In this document: positions 35,107-46,700 of the stretch, in pieces | How the letters are laid out: every line of letters starts with the position of its first letter | Numbering within the stretch: position 1 is the first letter of the stretch | Source: Filimonas lacunae | GTDB taxonomy: Bacteria; Bacteroidota; Bacteroidia; Chitinophagales; Chitinophagaceae | Direction of reading: 5' to 3' | Length of the DNA: 64,000 nucleotides | Assembly: GCF_002355595.1 (NCBI RefSeq) | Contig: NZ_AP017422.1 | Coordinates: 6,824,823-6,888,822 of the forward strand | Program-made: the position numbers and the translations under genes | Notes under the pieces: model-generated | The model's input: the letters and a program-made list of their open reading frames with translations, nothing else | Told to the model about the DNA's origin: nothing | Databases searched by the model: none

Positions 35107-35919
35107 CTATTGCTTTAATTTAAACTTAAAACCGATATAACAAACGCCATCACCCGGGTTGGGCTTATCTCTTATTACCCCCAGCACCATACTGCTGGCA
35201 GACATGGCTAAAATTTTAGCTTCTCGCCAGTTGCTTACGTTTTTATAATAATCGCCGCCATACAACATTTCACAACCCAATAATTTCACTTTCATATTAA
35301 CAAGATCCAGATCAAACTTGCCGGTGCAAGTTTGTGCCACATTAGAAGCATCGTACAAGATACGTTGATAGTTTTTGGCATTGTTTAAATCAAATGTCAT
35401 AGATCCATAATCCTTATTAGGCATTACCCACTCATTACCAACATAATCAGGATGCCATACCCAGTCGTCGCCACTACCTTTACCATAATCCATACCATAC
35501 CAGCCTACAGGAGCCGACATATCCAACACCCATGTTTTTCCGTTTTGTCCGCCGGTAAGGTATTCCCATTGGGGATCGGTGATAGAAGACAGATCAGTAC
35601 TGGTTACCTTAATAGTTACAGAGTCACCGGCTACAAAACCACCAGGCGCACTTACCGAATATTTAATAATATAAGAACCGGAAAAAGGCAGCACGATGGT
35701 ATCATTGGCCAGCGTAGAAGTACCGCCATCAAAATCCCAATAAGGAATAGTACCTGGTGTTAAACTTTTCAGGTATACCGTGTTATCATGTCCCTGTTGC
35801 TGTGTAACACTGAACTTCAAGGCAGAAGGCTCCAGCTCCGCAGGCAGATCAAATCTCTTTTCAGCAGGTGAACAGGCTGCTATAACAGCTACTGTTAACA
35901 ACCAATATAATTTTTTCAT
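35107..35919 (-). CDS. SusE/F-position surface lipoprotein of the PUL, 270 aa
   Basis: The signal sequence ends in a lipobox (VAVIAAC, Cys16). The N-terminal ~100 residues look like an Ig/PKD-type fold (YLKSLTPGTIPYWDFDGGTST, GSYIIKYSVSAPGG). The C-terminal ~160 residues are Trp/Tyr/Asp-rich (GKTWVLDMSAPVGWYGMDYG, DDWVWHPDYVG), as expected for a carbohydrate-binding module. It directly follows susD (25-bp gap). By position and composition it is likely a surface glycan-binding protein of the locus. It is not a close SusE relative by anything I can see. Confidence 0.8.
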   Translation of the reverse strand: MKKLYWLLTVAVIAACSPAEKRFDLPAELEPSALKFSVTQQQGHDNTVYLKSLTPGTIPYWDFDGGTSTLANDTIVLPFSGSYIIKYSVSAPGGFVAGDSVTIKVTSTDLSSITDPQWEYLTGGQNGKTWVLDMSAPVGWYGMDYGKGSGDDWVWHPDYVGNEWVMPNKDYGSMTFDLNNAKNYQRILYDASNVAQTCTGKFDLDLVNMKVKLLGCEMLYGGDYYKNVSNWREAKILAMSASSMVLGVIRDKPNPGDGVCYIGFKFKLKQ

Positions 35920-35944
35920 GGCAAATCATTTTGAATAATAGGTA

Positions 35945-37540
35945 TTATTGAATCCAGCCGGGGTTTTGAGTAATAGTGCTGTTGCTCTGGTCTATCTGAG
36001 TTTGTGGTATAGCAAACAAACCCTGCGTTTCCGCCCGGAACGTTACATTAAAATCATCTCCTGTTGCATTATCAATCGCTTGCTTGGCAGCCGTAGTACC
36101 CTGGCGTAAAAGATCCCAGTAACGCATGCCCTCCAACGCCAGTTCTAAACGGCGTTCTTCTAAAACCAGCTTTACACCTGCCGCATCGCCTGTAAGTATT
36201 TTCCGATGTGTGATGTCATTTTTAAAGGCACGGTCGCGCACCCTGTTATAATAGAGTTGTGCCTTTCCTAAATCGGATAACAGGTTTAGCTCGGCTCCCA
36301 TTAACAACACATCAGCAAAACGAATTACTACATAATTATCATAGTTATCAATCTGGAAATCGCCGCCATTATCATCGGGCTTGTTCTGCACTAAAGGTGT
36401 ATACTTTTTCCAGAAATAACCAGTGTACTGGAACTGATCGCTGGAAGGCGTAAAATCAATCCCCTCTTCTGCTATGGCCATAAAAGAAGCTTTGCGACGA
36501 ATAGAGTCGGCAGCTTCATAGGCATTATATAATTTAGGGCTTACCGTGGCACTGCCCCAGCCTTTGTAGTAATACGAAATACGATCTATACCACGCAACC
36601 CTACCATCACCTGCACCCGGTTGCCATTCTGCTGATCCCAGTTGGCCAGGCCCTGGTTGGTGTATTGAATGGTAAACACGCCCTCTGCATTGTTTTGCCC
36701 GCCAAAAGCAACGCCTGAAGAAACAGCTGATGCGCGGAATAAACTGCGATAGTCTGTTAACAGGTTATGCCCGCTGATGTTAATAACATCATCAATGGCG
36801 GTAATAGCATCCTGTTTTGTGCAAGCTCCTGGTATCTCCGTTTTACCATAGTAACCTGTGTAATACAAAAACACCCGGCCCAGCAATGCTTCTGCCGCCC
36901 ACTTGGTTACACGGCCATACTCTGTAGCAGGTATGGCACTAAACGCCTGGGCACTGGCGGTAAGCAGACTGGCCGATGTTTTTAAATCTGATGCAATTAA
37001 AGCGTACACACTATCAGGGCTTGCCTGCGGTATATAGTAGTTATCGCCCTCTATAGGTTCGGTTAGCAACGGCACATGTCCGTACATACGGATAAGATCA
37101 AAATAAAAATAAGCACGTAAAAAATGGGCTTCTCCTATATACCTGGTCTTTAAAGCAGCCTGCGATCCAAAGTCAATACCCTCTATTTTTTGCAGCAGTA
37201 CATTGGCTCTGAAAATACCATAATAGCATTTTTTCCAGGCAGCCTTTCCATGATCATCCCAACGTTCAAACCGATCTACCTGTCGTTGACCATTATCAGC
37301 CAGACCACCACCGCCAAAACAGTTGTCGGAAGCTATTTCTGCAGCCAGCCATATATTACCAAAGCCATCCCAGTTTAATACACTATAAGTAGCCACTAAT
37401 GCACTGTAAGCATCCTGGGGTGTTTTATAAAAGGTTTCTTCCACCTGCTGATCTTTGGGTGTTCTTTCCAGGAAATCTTTGTTACAGGAAACGGTGGCCA
37501 TTCCTGTCAGTATCAATAAAGAAAATAATACCTGTTTCAT
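35945..37540 (-). CDS. susD: SusD/RagB-family outer-membrane lipoprotein, 531 aa
   Basis: A lipoprotein signal (LTGMATVSC, Cys19) is followed by the SusD N-terminus (FLERTPKDQQVEETFYKTPQDAYSA) and helical TPR-like segments (ARFLRAYFYFDLIRMYG-type motif, seen here as AHFLRAYFYFDLIRMYGHVPL). The C-terminus has the typical LVLEERRLELALEGMRYWDL block and ends in TQNPGW. SusD proteins bind glycan at the surface and form a lid over the SusC transporter. The gene follows susC by 25 bp. Length and motifs are complete. Confidence 0.97.
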   Translation of the reverse strand: MKQVLFSLLILTGMATVSCNKDFLERTPKDQQVEETFYKTPQDAYSALVATYSVLNWDGFGNIWLAAEIASDNCFGGGGLADNGQRQVDRFERWDDHGKAAWKKCYYGIFRANVLLQKIEGIDFGSQAALKTRYIGEAHFLRAYFYFDLIRMYGHVPLLTEPIEGDNYYIPQASPDSVYALIASDLKTSASLLTASAQAFSAIPATEYGRVTKWAAEALLGRVFLYYTGYYGKTEIPGACTKQDAITAIDDVINISGHNLLTDYRSLFRASAVSSGVAFGGQNNAEGVFTIQYTNQGLANWDQQNGNRVQVMVGLRGIDRISYYYKGWGSATVSPKLYNAYEAADSIRRKASFMAIAEEGIDFTPSSDQFQYTGYFWKKYTPLVQNKPDDNGGDFQIDNYDNYVVIRFADVLLMGAELNLLSDLGKAQLYYNRVRDRAFKNDITHRKILTGDAAGVKLVLEERRLELALEGMRYWDLLRQGTTAAKQAIDNATGDDFNVTFRAETQGLFAIPQTQIDQSNSTITQNPGWIQ

Positions 37541-37565
37541 ATCATCAATATTTTAACCGGTTAGT

Positions 37566-40500
37566 TTAAAATTTTACGCTTACGCCTGCCATCAATGTCC
37601 TTGGCTGCGGATAGTAGCCCAGGTCAATGCCGGAAGACCACTGGTTTTTGTCGGCTTCTACGTTACCATAACCCACTTCGGGATCAATGCCCCGGTAACC
37701 GGTAAACGTAAGCAGGTTAAGCCCGGTAACGTAAATGCGACATTGCTGAAAGGGTAGATTGGGTAGCAATGTTTTCTTTAAATCGTAACCTATATTGATG
37801 CTTTTGATGCGTAAGTAAGTACCGCTGTGCAGATACAGATCTGATATCCTTCCCCAGTTTTTATTGGCTTCATCACTTAATGTTACGCGGGGTAAACGAT
37901 TGCTGGTTCCTTCACCTGTCCAGCGCTTCAATGTTTCTGTGGTGTAGTTGTTATAGTATCTGTCTGTGGCACGGGTGCCATCGAGTATATCGTTACCGCC
38001 CACACCGGCCGCCAGTATGCTGATATCAAATGCACGCCAGCTGGCGGAGAGGTTTAACCCGAAAGAGAATTTAGGATGGGGGTTGCCTATCTGTGTTTTA
38101 TCAGCAGCAGTGATTTCACCATCGCCGTTTACATCCACAAAACGTACATCGCCGGGCTTGGCGTAAGACTGAATAGCGCCTTTCTTACCTATATAGTTAT
38201 TTACTTCAGCTTCGTTCTGAAAAATGCCATTTGTTTTATAGCCCCAGAAGTAACCCAGGGGAAAGCCTTTTTGAATACGGTAAAATTCATCGGTATTGGA
38301 AGCCAATATACCACTGGCGCCATGTATAATTTCTTCCTGTGTAGCTACCCTTGTTACCTTGTTGGTATTAAAAGCAATGTTGCCACCAATGTTATAGCTT
38401 ACCTCGCCCGATTTGCGCTGGTAATTAATAGCAATTTCCACCCCTTTATTTTCCACATCACCACCGTTAATATATGGGGCGCCTGTGCCCACAATATCAG
38501 GTACAGCAGGCTGTATCAGCCAGTCGCGCGTTGTTTTGTTATACCAGTCGAAAGTGATATTAAAGAATTTAAACACGGTAGCGTCAAATCCAATGTTCTT
38601 TTGTTCAGAAGCTTCCCATTTTAAATTGGGGTTGGCAATTTTATCGGGAGAGGTGCCCAGCGTAGCGCCGGTGGCATCAATGCCGTTAAAGTAATAAAAA
38701 CGGTATAAAGAGCTTACAGTTGCCTGGTAAGCAAAGTTGGTGATGCGGTCGTTACCATTACGTCCCCAGCCGCCCCGTATTTTTAAAAAGCTCATCCAAT
38801 CGGGCCTGAAAAAAGCTTCATTGGTGACTATCCAGCCGGCAGAAAAAGAAGGAAAATAACCATAGCGTTGGTTAGGACCAAACTTGCTGGAACCATCCCT
38901 TCTTACAATAACCGACAGCAGGTACTTGTCGTTAAAGTTATAATTTACCCTGCCAAAATAAGATTGCAACGCCGTTTCTTCGCGTGTGCCTGCGGCCACT
39001 TTGGCAAGTGAAGGAATAGTAGTACCATTGTTGATAACCGCATATTCAAAACCTGGAATTACCAGGTTGGTTTTGCTGCCCGATACATAGGTATACACAT
39101 CCTCTTTAGCAGTAGTACCTGCCAGTATAGAGATATTGTGTTTATCCAGTTTTACATTATAGGTAAGTGTGTTATCCCAGTTCCAGTTCTGGTTTTTATA
39201 AATGGCATTGGTTACAGAAGACACATTGCTTACCGAAGTAGCCGACAACTCATACACAGGAGAGTAGCCTACATAGTTGTTATAGGCAGTGGCCATACCA
39301 AAGTCGGAACGGAATTTCAGGCCTTTCACCAGTGTGGCTTCCACGTATATATTTCCTAATAAACGGTCGTATTGTGTAGTGTTGTTGTTTAAGTAATCCA
39401 TAGCCGCTACCGGGTTAATCTCTTCCGGGTTAGTACTTCTACCGTACGATCCATCTTTATTGTAAGCCGGGAAGGTAGGGCTGGTATTGAGCAAACCTCT
39501 GATAGAGTTGCCATAGATATTACCTGTGCCAACAGCCGCCTGATTGCTGTGAGTATAGGTAAGGTTCTCGCCTATTTTTACAATGTCTTTATACAGTTTA
39601 TGCTCCGAGTTAACACGCAGGCTTATCCTTTCATAAAACGACTTACCTTTTATTCCCATCAAACCCTCCTGGCGCTGATAACCAAGGGAAGTGGAAAACA
39701 CAGAGGCATCGTTGCCCCCACTTATACCCAGCGTATAACTTTGTGTAGCGGCGTTTTTGTTCGCTACTTCTTTTTGCCAATCGGTGCCTGCACCCATAGA
39801 ATCAATCTGATCCTGCGAATAAAAATGGTAAGGCGCATTGCCTGAATTCACGGCCGCTTCATTCATAATAATGGCGTACTGTTTGGCATTGAGCATATCC
39901 AGTTTTTTAGTGGGATTTTGCCAGCCGTAATACGCATCAAAGGCGACTATCCTTTTTCCTACACGGCCTTTACGGGTGGTAATCAGCACCACACCGTTAG
40001 CAGCCCGCGCACCATAAATAGCGCTGGATGCTGCATCTTTTAATATATCGATGGTTTCTATATCAGCAGAACTTAAATAGGAGATATCATCAGCAGGCAT
40101 ACCATCTACCACATACAAGGGATTAGCATTGCCGTTGGTGCCCGTTCCCCTGATCACAATTTTCATAGGATCGCCTGGTTGTCCGCTACTGGATGTTACC
40201 TGCACACCAGCGGCTTGCCCCTGCAGGCTTTGCGCCAGCGAAGGAGTACGGTTTTTATCAAGGTCGCCACCGCCTACGCGTACCGTTGCGCCTGTGACTT
40301 CTTTTTTGCGTTGCGAACCATAACCCACTACAATTACCTCATCAAGGTTGCTTTTTAACTCAGCCAGCTGCACCGATAAGGCACTGCCAGGCACTTCTAC
40401 TGCCACCTCTACCGAAATGTAGTTGACAAAAGAAATCACCAGCACATCGCCTGGTTTGGCACTGATGCTATACGCTCCGGCGCTATTGGTTACCGTGCCT

Positions 40501-40694
40501 GTTTTGGTTCCTTTTACCGATACATTGGCATTAGCCAAAGGCTTACCGGCAGTGTCTGTTACCGTTCCGGTAATAATGCTTTTTTGTGCATGCACACCTA
40601 TAGCCAGCAGCATCATAACGCTCAGCATAAGCGTTTTGCATAGCAGCCCGGTGAGCGGCCGCCGCTTGTTTTGGTTTTTCTCTAATGGTTTCAT
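37566..40694 (-). CDS. susC: SusC/RagA-family TonB-linked outer-membrane transporter, 1042 aa
   Basis: After a signal peptide (~1-36) comes a carboxypeptidase-D-like domain (ITGTVTDTAGKPLANANVSV). The plug follows, with DEVIVVGYGSQRKKEVTGA, the SusC-specific motif NPLYVVDGMPADD, and YGARAANGVVLITTRKG. A 22-strand barrel ends in aromatic Phe (MAGVSVKF). It imports oligosaccharides through the outer membrane with energy from TonB-ExbBD. It is the central gene of the locus, 33 bp after the alpha-xylosidase gene and before susD. No N-terminal anti-sigma-interacting extension is present, matching control by the HTCS instead. Confidence 0.97.
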   Translation of the reverse strand: MKPLEKNQNKRRPLTGLLCKTLMLSVMMLLAIGVHAQKSIITGTVTDTAGKPLANANVSVKGTKTGTVTNSAGAYSISAKPGDVLVISFVNYISVEVAVEVPGSALSVQLAELKSNLDEVIVVGYGSQRKKEVTGATVRVGGGDLDKNRTPSLAQSLQGQAAGVQVTSSSGQPGDPMKIVIRGTGTNGNANPLYVVDGMPADDISYLSSADIETIDILKDAASSAIYGARAANGVVLITTRKGRVGKRIVAFDAYYGWQNPTKKLDMLNAKQYAIIMNEAAVNSGNAPYHFYSQDQIDSMGAGTDWQKEVANKNAATQSYTLGISGGNDASVFSTSLGYQRQEGLMGIKGKSFYERISLRVNSEHKLYKDIVKIGENLTYTHSNQAAVGTGNIYGNSIRGLLNTSPTFPAYNKDGSYGRSTNPEEINPVAAMDYLNNNTTQYDRLLGNIYVEATLVKGLKFRSDFGMATAYNNYVGYSPVYELSATSVSNVSSVTNAIYKNQNWNWDNTLTYNVKLDKHNISILAGTTAKEDVYTYVSGSKTNLVIPGFEYAVINNGTTIPSLAKVAAGTREETALQSYFGRVNYNFNDKYLLSVIVRRDGSSKFGPNQRYGYFPSFSAGWIVTNEAFFRPDWMSFLKIRGGWGRNGNDRITNFAYQATVSSLYRFYYFNGIDATGATLGTSPDKIANPNLKWEASEQKNIGFDATVFKFFNITFDWYNKTTRDWLIQPAVPDIVGTGAPYINGGDVENKGVEIAINYQRKSGEVSYNIGGNIAFNTNKVTRVATQEEIIHGASGILASNTDEFYRIQKGFPLGYFWGYKTNGIFQNEAEVNNYIGKKGAIQSYAKPGDVRFVDVNGDGEITAADKTQIGNPHPKFSFGLNLSASWRAFDISILAAGVGGNDILDGTRATDRYYNNYTTETLKRWTGEGTSNRLPRVTLSDEANKNWGRISDLYLHSGTYLRIKSINIGYDLKKTLLPNLPFQQCRIYVTGLNLLTFTGYRGIDPEVGYGNVEADKNQWSSGIDLGYYPQPRTLMAGVSVKF

Positions 40695-40727
40695 ATGACA
40701 AACTGTTGTGAATAGTGGAAGAAAATG

Positions 40728-43583
40728 TTATTTCATTTTTATGGTTATCTTTTTACCGGTGTAGGTAACAGGCTGTACCTTTCCGGTACTATTGTCAATG
40801 CCAGCATCGTTTGTGGGTGTTACCCATTTTACCAAAAAGGTTCTGTTGGTGAGCATACCTGTAAATGCCCCTTTTCTATCTCCTATTTCCAGCGTACCGT
40901 TTTTCTCGTTATAGGTAAATGGAATGTTGGTATAAGCGCCTTTCTCATAATTGTTGTTCAGGTTTTCATCTTCATACAGGGTAAAGCTGCCGTCTTTGCC
41001 GGTATACACCCAAACCGTTACACTATCGGCCGGCTTTTCGGTACTGTATTGCATTACCGGGCCTACAGGCAGTATCGCACCCTGCTTTACAAACACAGGT
41101 ATTCTTTCATACTCAGCCTTTGCTTCTACAGTTTGTCCACCCTTATAAAAAGCCCCGGTATAGAAATCGTACCAGCCATTACCCTCCGGCAAATACACCT
41201 GGCGGCTACGGGCTTTATAAGCAGTAACGGGGTTAATTAATAAGGATGGCCCAAACATGTATTCATCTGCCACATCACGCGCCTTTTTATCGGCAGCATA
41301 ATCCATTACCAGCCCGCGCATAATAGTGTAATCGTTTTGCCAGGTGGTACCGGCCAGTGTATAGATATAAGGCAACAAGCGATAACGTAATTGATCATAG
41401 TACAACATACTTTTGTAAGCAGGATGCGTTTCTGGCGCTACATTGTATATTTCTCTAAAGGGATATTGACCGTGTACACGAAACAAGGGACAAAAAGCAC
41501 CAAACTGATACCAGCGGGTTGTTTGCTCACGCCATTCGTCCAGGTCGCTGCCAGTAGCTTTTTCATAGCGTTTTTCTACAGCAAAGCCACCTATATCCAT
41601 AGACCAGTAAGGCACACCTGCCAGCGAAAAGCTGATGCCACTGGCTATCTGATCTTTCATATCATGCCAGCGTGCAGCAATATCTCCACTCCACACCGCT
41701 GCTGCATAACGTTGAATACCAGCCCAGGCTGAGCGGGTAAGAATACAAACCCGGTTGTTGGCATTTACCGAACGCTGCCCCTCATACACGCCAGCAGCAT
41801 TTAATAAAGGATAGGTATTAAAATAACGGGTAGGCGTTCCAATAGCCATCGGCTTCATCAATGCTTTGCGCTGCTCTATAGAAATATTGCTATAGATGTC
41901 TGGCTCTGTGGCATCCAACCACCAGGCATCTACCTTTTTAGTATACAGTTTATCGTTCATCAGTTTCCAGAAAAGCTTCCTGGCATCAGCATTAAAAGCA
42001 TCATAAAACGTGGACACATAGCCAATCCAGTCTTTCTGGTTATTTTCTATGTTCTTTGTATATAACCAGCCCTTACTGTTTAGCAGGTTATAATTATCGG
42101 TGCCGGTATAAAACTTAGGCCATACCGATATCATAAAGCGGGTATTGTATTGCTGATGCAATTGTGTGATCATTCCGGCAGCATCAGGAAAGCGGGAGGT
42201 GTCAAATTCATGACTTCCCCACTGATCGGGCCGCCAGTATTGCCAGTCCATTACAATATTATCCAACGGTATCTGGCGTTTTCTGAATTCATTTACGGTT
42301 GTCAGTATCTCTTCCTGGCTGTGATAGCGTTCGCGGCTCTGCCACAGGCCCAAAGCCCACTTAGGCAGCAGGGAAGCTTTACCGGTAATATTCCGGTAAC
42401 CGCTTATAATATCATCTGCATTGCGGCCGTAAATAAAATAATACTCAATCTGGTCGGCGGCTTCTGACCAAAAACCGAACTGGTTTTTATCCTGCTCAGC
42501 AACAGGCGGCAAAAAGCGCAGCACCTGGAAAGACTCATCTCCATCAGGCACCCACTCTAAACGCACTTTATAATGTGCGCCTTTGTTCATCCACAATTCA
42601 AAAGCAGTAGTGCCGGGATTCCAGGGTTGCCGCCATTTATCCATGATCAGCGAGTCGTTGATATATAGTTTGGTATAGCCACTGGCTTTGCACAAAAATT
42701 GGTGTATGCCCGTAGCAGATGACTGTAAAGCACCTACCCAGGTTACCACACCTTTCCCTGCTTTATAGTTAGCGGGCAGGCGGTTCATATCATCCAGGAA
42801 GTCGTAGTTGATATTGTTTTCTTCGCGCTGAATAGCAGTATTGTATTTAACGCTGTCTTTATAATTGTAGATAGCGGTTAGTCCGCCAGGTTTTCCTTCG
42901 GCGTTGTACAAAGTAAAATCTGACAAAGGACGCAGCTCCCGATAATCGCCAAAGCGGGATACAGAATAGTTATCCCACAAAAGGCCATACCCGGCTGTAG
43001 ACACCATAAAGGGTATGGTAGCCACAGAATTGTATTGGGTAACATCTACCGGTTTATTGCGCAGGTTTACAAAACCACATTGATTACCACCTAACCCATA
43101 CATGGCTTCTCCTTCCTGTTGCAAAAAGGTTTGTGTAACGGCATATACCTTTTCGCCATCGGCCGTATGTGCAGCATATGCTTTTCCGCCGGTCTTTTTT
43201 TCCTGTAATAAAATGTGGCCATTATTGTCGGCAAACTGTAATTCGCCGGTTACCAGGCTAAGCCGGGCAGTAATAGCAGCGGTTTTCAATATTAACCAGT
43301 CGCCTTCTTCGCGAGTGGTCCACAAAGCTGCCGGCTTATCAGAACGGCTAATTGCCATCAGGCTTTTTAACGGGGAAAAAGCAGTATCGGGCGATGCCTT
43401 TACCTGTATAATCTTATCGGTAACTACTCTTAATTGCAGCAAACGGGTTTGGCCGGCTTTGCCGGGGGCAAACCGCACCACCACTCCATCAGCATCTTTA
43501 CTATAGGGTGTATGATGGGCAAACAACAACACAGGGATATGAACAAGCAGGCAACACCATGCGCATAGCGCGGCCTTTTTCAT
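40728..43583 (-). CDS. GH31 alpha-xylosidase with PA14 insert, exported, 951 aa
   Basis: I choose ATG 43583 (signal peptide MKKAALCAWCCLLVHIPV...), five codons inside the longest frame. The GH31 barrel shows NIVMDWQYWRPDQWGSHEFD and the nucleophile Asp (~557) in WWLDATEPD; the likely acid/base Asp is in AAVWSGDIAARW. A PA14 domain is inserted at ~250-365 (GKGVVTWVGALQSS, YTKLYINDSLIMDKWRQPW). The same layout is known from the Cellvibrio japonicus xyloglucan alpha-xylosidase Xyl31A. It should release xylose from the non-reducing end of xyloglucan oligosaccharides. Alpha-glucosidase activity cannot be excluded by reading alone. Confidence 0.9.
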   Translation of the reverse strand: MKKAALCAWCCLLVHIPVLLFAHHTPYSKDADGVVVRFAPGKAGQTRLLQLRVVTDKIIQVKASPDTAFSPLKSLMAISRSDKPAALWTTREEGDWLILKTAAITARLSLVTGELQFADNNGHILLQEKKTGGKAYAAHTADGEKVYAVTQTFLQQEGEAMYGLGGNQCGFVNLRNKPVDVTQYNSVATIPFMVSTAGYGLLWDNYSVSRFGDYRELRPLSDFTLYNAEGKPGGLTAIYNYKDSVKYNTAIQREENNINYDFLDDMNRLPANYKAGKGVVTWVGALQSSATGIHQFLCKASGYTKLYINDSLIMDKWRQPWNPGTTAFELWMNKGAHYKVRLEWVPDGDESFQVLRFLPPVAEQDKNQFGFWSEAADQIEYYFIYGRNADDIISGYRNITGKASLLPKWALGLWQSRERYHSQEEILTTVNEFRKRQIPLDNIVMDWQYWRPDQWGSHEFDTSRFPDAAGMITQLHQQYNTRFMISVWPKFYTGTDNYNLLNSKGWLYTKNIENNQKDWIGYVSTFYDAFNADARKLFWKLMNDKLYTKKVDAWWLDATEPDIYSNISIEQRKALMKPMAIGTPTRYFNTYPLLNAAGVYEGQRSVNANNRVCILTRSAWAGIQRYAAAVWSGDIAARWHDMKDQIASGISFSLAGVPYWSMDIGGFAVEKRYEKATGSDLDEWREQTTRWYQFGAFCPLFRVHGQYPFREIYNVAPETHPAYKSMLYYDQLRYRLLPYIYTLAGTTWQNDYTIMRGLVMDYAADKKARDVADEYMFGPSLLINPVTAYKARSRQVYLPEGNGWYDFYTGAFYKGGQTVEAKAEYERIPVFVKQGAILPVGPVMQYSTEKPADSVTVWVYTGKDGSFTLYEDENLNNNYEKGAYTNIPFTYNEKNGTLEIGDRKGAFTGMLTNRTFLVKWVTPTNDAGIDNSTGKVQPVTYTGKKITIKMK

Positions 43584-43713
43584 GGACAATACAATCATAA
43601 TGCAATTTGTTTTTAAAGACAGGCGAAGCTAAGTGTGTGATGCGCCGGGCAGGGGTATCGTTTGTTTACAATAGGGGCTTCATTTGTTAAGCGGCGACAA
43701 TAATTATTGAAAA

Positions 43714-46700
43714 TCACTTTGTTATATCATTGCCCAGGTACTGGGAGGGTAACACCCCAAACTCTTCTTTAAAATACCTGGCAAAGTATTTAGGGTTGTT
43801 GAAGCCTACTTCATAGGCCACTTCGGCCACCGTTTGCTGGCTCACCAACAGTAAATGGGCAGCCCTTTTTAAACGCAGCAGGCGAATAAATTCAACAGGT
43901 GTTTTGCCGGTAAGGTTCAGCAGCTTTTTATATAAAGCCACCCTGCTTACATGCATACACCGGCTCAACTCTTCTACCGAAAAGTCAGGATTGGCAATAT
44001 TCTTTTCTACCACATCCAGGGCCTGCTGCATGAATTTTTCGTCTAATGGCGTAACAGCAATTTCTGCCGGGTTTATTTCCAGCTTCTTCTCAAATGATTT
44101 ACGCACCATCTGGCGGTGCATAAGCAGGTTTCGCAACCTGGCCAGCAATATCTCAAAATTGAAAGGCTTGGTAATATAATCGCTGGCCCCGGTGTCAAAC
44201 CCTTCCAATTCCTGTTCTTCCTCAGACCGGGCAGTGAGTAAAATAACAGGGATATGGCTGGTACGGGGATCGTTGTGTATTTTCCGGGCCAACTCTAAAC
44301 CATTCATTACCGGCATCATCACATCTGTTACAACCAGGTCGGGTTGCCGGGTCTGCGCCTGCTTCCAGCCTTCCCTGCCGTTAGCTGCTTCCAGTATCAC
44401 AAACCAGTGCCGCAGGTTTTCTTTCAGGTAAAAACGAAAATCTTCATTATCCTCCACCAGTAAAATGGTTTCTTTCCGGCGTTTTGTGGGTTCCGGTTCT
44501 AATACAGCTACGTCTACAGCTTCTTCTTCCTGCCATTGATGTATAGCAATGTCTTCCATAACGGCGTCGCCTTCTGCCAGCATGATGCCGGCTGGTTGCA
44601 AAGGAAGCAGAACAGAGAACAGACTTCCTTTATTGAGTTCACTGGTAAGCGTTATTTCTCCTCCATGCAGCTTTACAAACTCTTTGGTAATAGCCAGTCC
44701 AATGCCACTACCCTGGTTAATAACAGCCTCAGGCATATCACTTTGAAAAAAGCGCTCAAACACCTGTTCCTGGTTTTCGGGTGCAATGCCTATGCCGCTG
44801 TCTTTTACCTGTATTTCTAATTGCTGCATTGCTGATGCAGGCAGGCCTACTGCCCAGCTTACAATCACTTCCACTGTGCCCTGTTGCGGCGTAAACTTAA
44901 AAGCGTTGGACAGCAGGTTAAAGAGTATTTTTTCCAGCTTGTCTTTATCAAAGAAGGTTTCAAACACCTGTATGCCTGTGTGAAAAGCAAATCGGATATC
45001 TTTTTTCTCGGCAATATCGCTAAACGACAAGACAGTTTCTTTTATAAAAGCAATAATATCCCCACGCACGGGCACAAACTTAAACTCCTGCATTTCCAGC
45101 TTTCTAAAATCGAGCAACTGGTTTACCAGGTTTAATAATCTCCGGGCGTTACGCTTTACCAGTTGCAGTTGTTTGCGTTTATCTTCTTCCAGCCCTGCGC
45201 CTATTTTATCTAAAGGGGAAAGTATCAGGCTTAACGGCGTTCTGAATTCATGGCTTACGTTGGTGAAAAAACGAATCTTCATCATATCCAGCGCATGCAT
45301 GCGGTCGGCTTCCTTCTGTTGCTGCTCTATGGCAAAACGCATTCGTGTACGGTCTACTGTTATTTTACGGGCTATCGCTAAAGCGCCGGCAATCACTATC
45401 ATGTACAACAAAAAGGCAAAAGGCGTTTTCCAGAATGGCGGGCTGATAATAATCACCAGTGAAGCCTGCTGTGTATTCCAACCTCCGTTACCATCAGCTG
45501 CTTTTACATGAAACACATAAGTGCCGGGATCGAGGTTGGTATAAGTGGCGCGGCGATGCAAGCCACTGGTGAGTAACCACTCTTTGTTAAACCCATCCAG
45601 CCTGTAGGCGTATTCATCTTTACCACTTTGAGCAAATCCCATCTCTGCAAACTCAATGGAAAAATCATTCTCTTTATACTTTAACCAAAGCGTATCTGTT
45701 TTATAAATGCTTTTGGTAAGCAGGGGACGGCCGTTGACTATTTCCCCGGCAGAGATGCTTTTATTAGATACCTGGAAATCGGTTAACAGCAGCCGATGTG
45801 CTGTTGCAGGTATTACTGTATGCAAGGGGTCAATACTATTAAAACCGTTGGCCCCTCCAAACAACAACAGGCCATTCTTTAGCTTCAGGGCTGCGTTTTC
45901 GTTAAAAGCCCGCTCCTGTAAATTATTGAGTTCGTTATAGTTTTTAAAACGAAACGCCCAGCCTTTAGCGCCGCCTGGCTCTACTGTAATATTGCCAATG
46001 CCCAATGGCGTGCTTATCCACAATGTATGTTGTGCATCTTCCAATATATTCAATATAGCATTATCCGGCAGGCCATCGGTAATGGTCAATGTGGTAAGTA
46101 GCTTGCCGGTATTACCATCCAGTAAACACAATCCATTCCTGGTGCCTGCCCATAGAAGCCCCCTGCTATCCTGTAGTAACGATATAATAAAGTTGTTGGG
46201 TAAATGCTTATAGTGCGTAAAGTTGTTGGTGGCCGGGTTGTATTTATCCAGCCCAACATCGGTTCCAAACCAAAGCTGTTGATGGTTGTCTTCAATAATA
46301 GCAGATATATAAGTGCTGCCTACCGACTTGGATGCTCCTCCGGGATAATGATAAAAGATGTTCTTTTCCCTGTCAAACCTGTCCACACCAGCTTTTAAAG
46401 TTCCCACCCATAACCTGCCCTTGCTATCTTCCAGTAATTCCCAGATGTTGTCATCTGCTATGCTATTACTATCTGTAGCAGTATGCCGGTAGTGCATAAA
46501 GCGCTTACCGTTAAAACAATCCAGCCCACCATAAAAAGTACCAATCCATAACAGCCCCTGTTTATCTAAACACAAACTAACAATTACATTATTGCACAAG
46601 CTGTTGGCATCATCAGGGTTGTGCAGGTACTGGGTAAACTTTTTTTGTTGTGTGTTATAGTAAATCAGCCCCCCGCCATTGGTGCCTATCCATACATTAC

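Noticed and set aside
37566-40694. SusC as a sigma/anti-sigma-coupled TonB transducer
   Set aside because: No N-terminal STN-type signalling domain and no adjacent sigma/anti-sigma pair; the HTCS regulator explains control.
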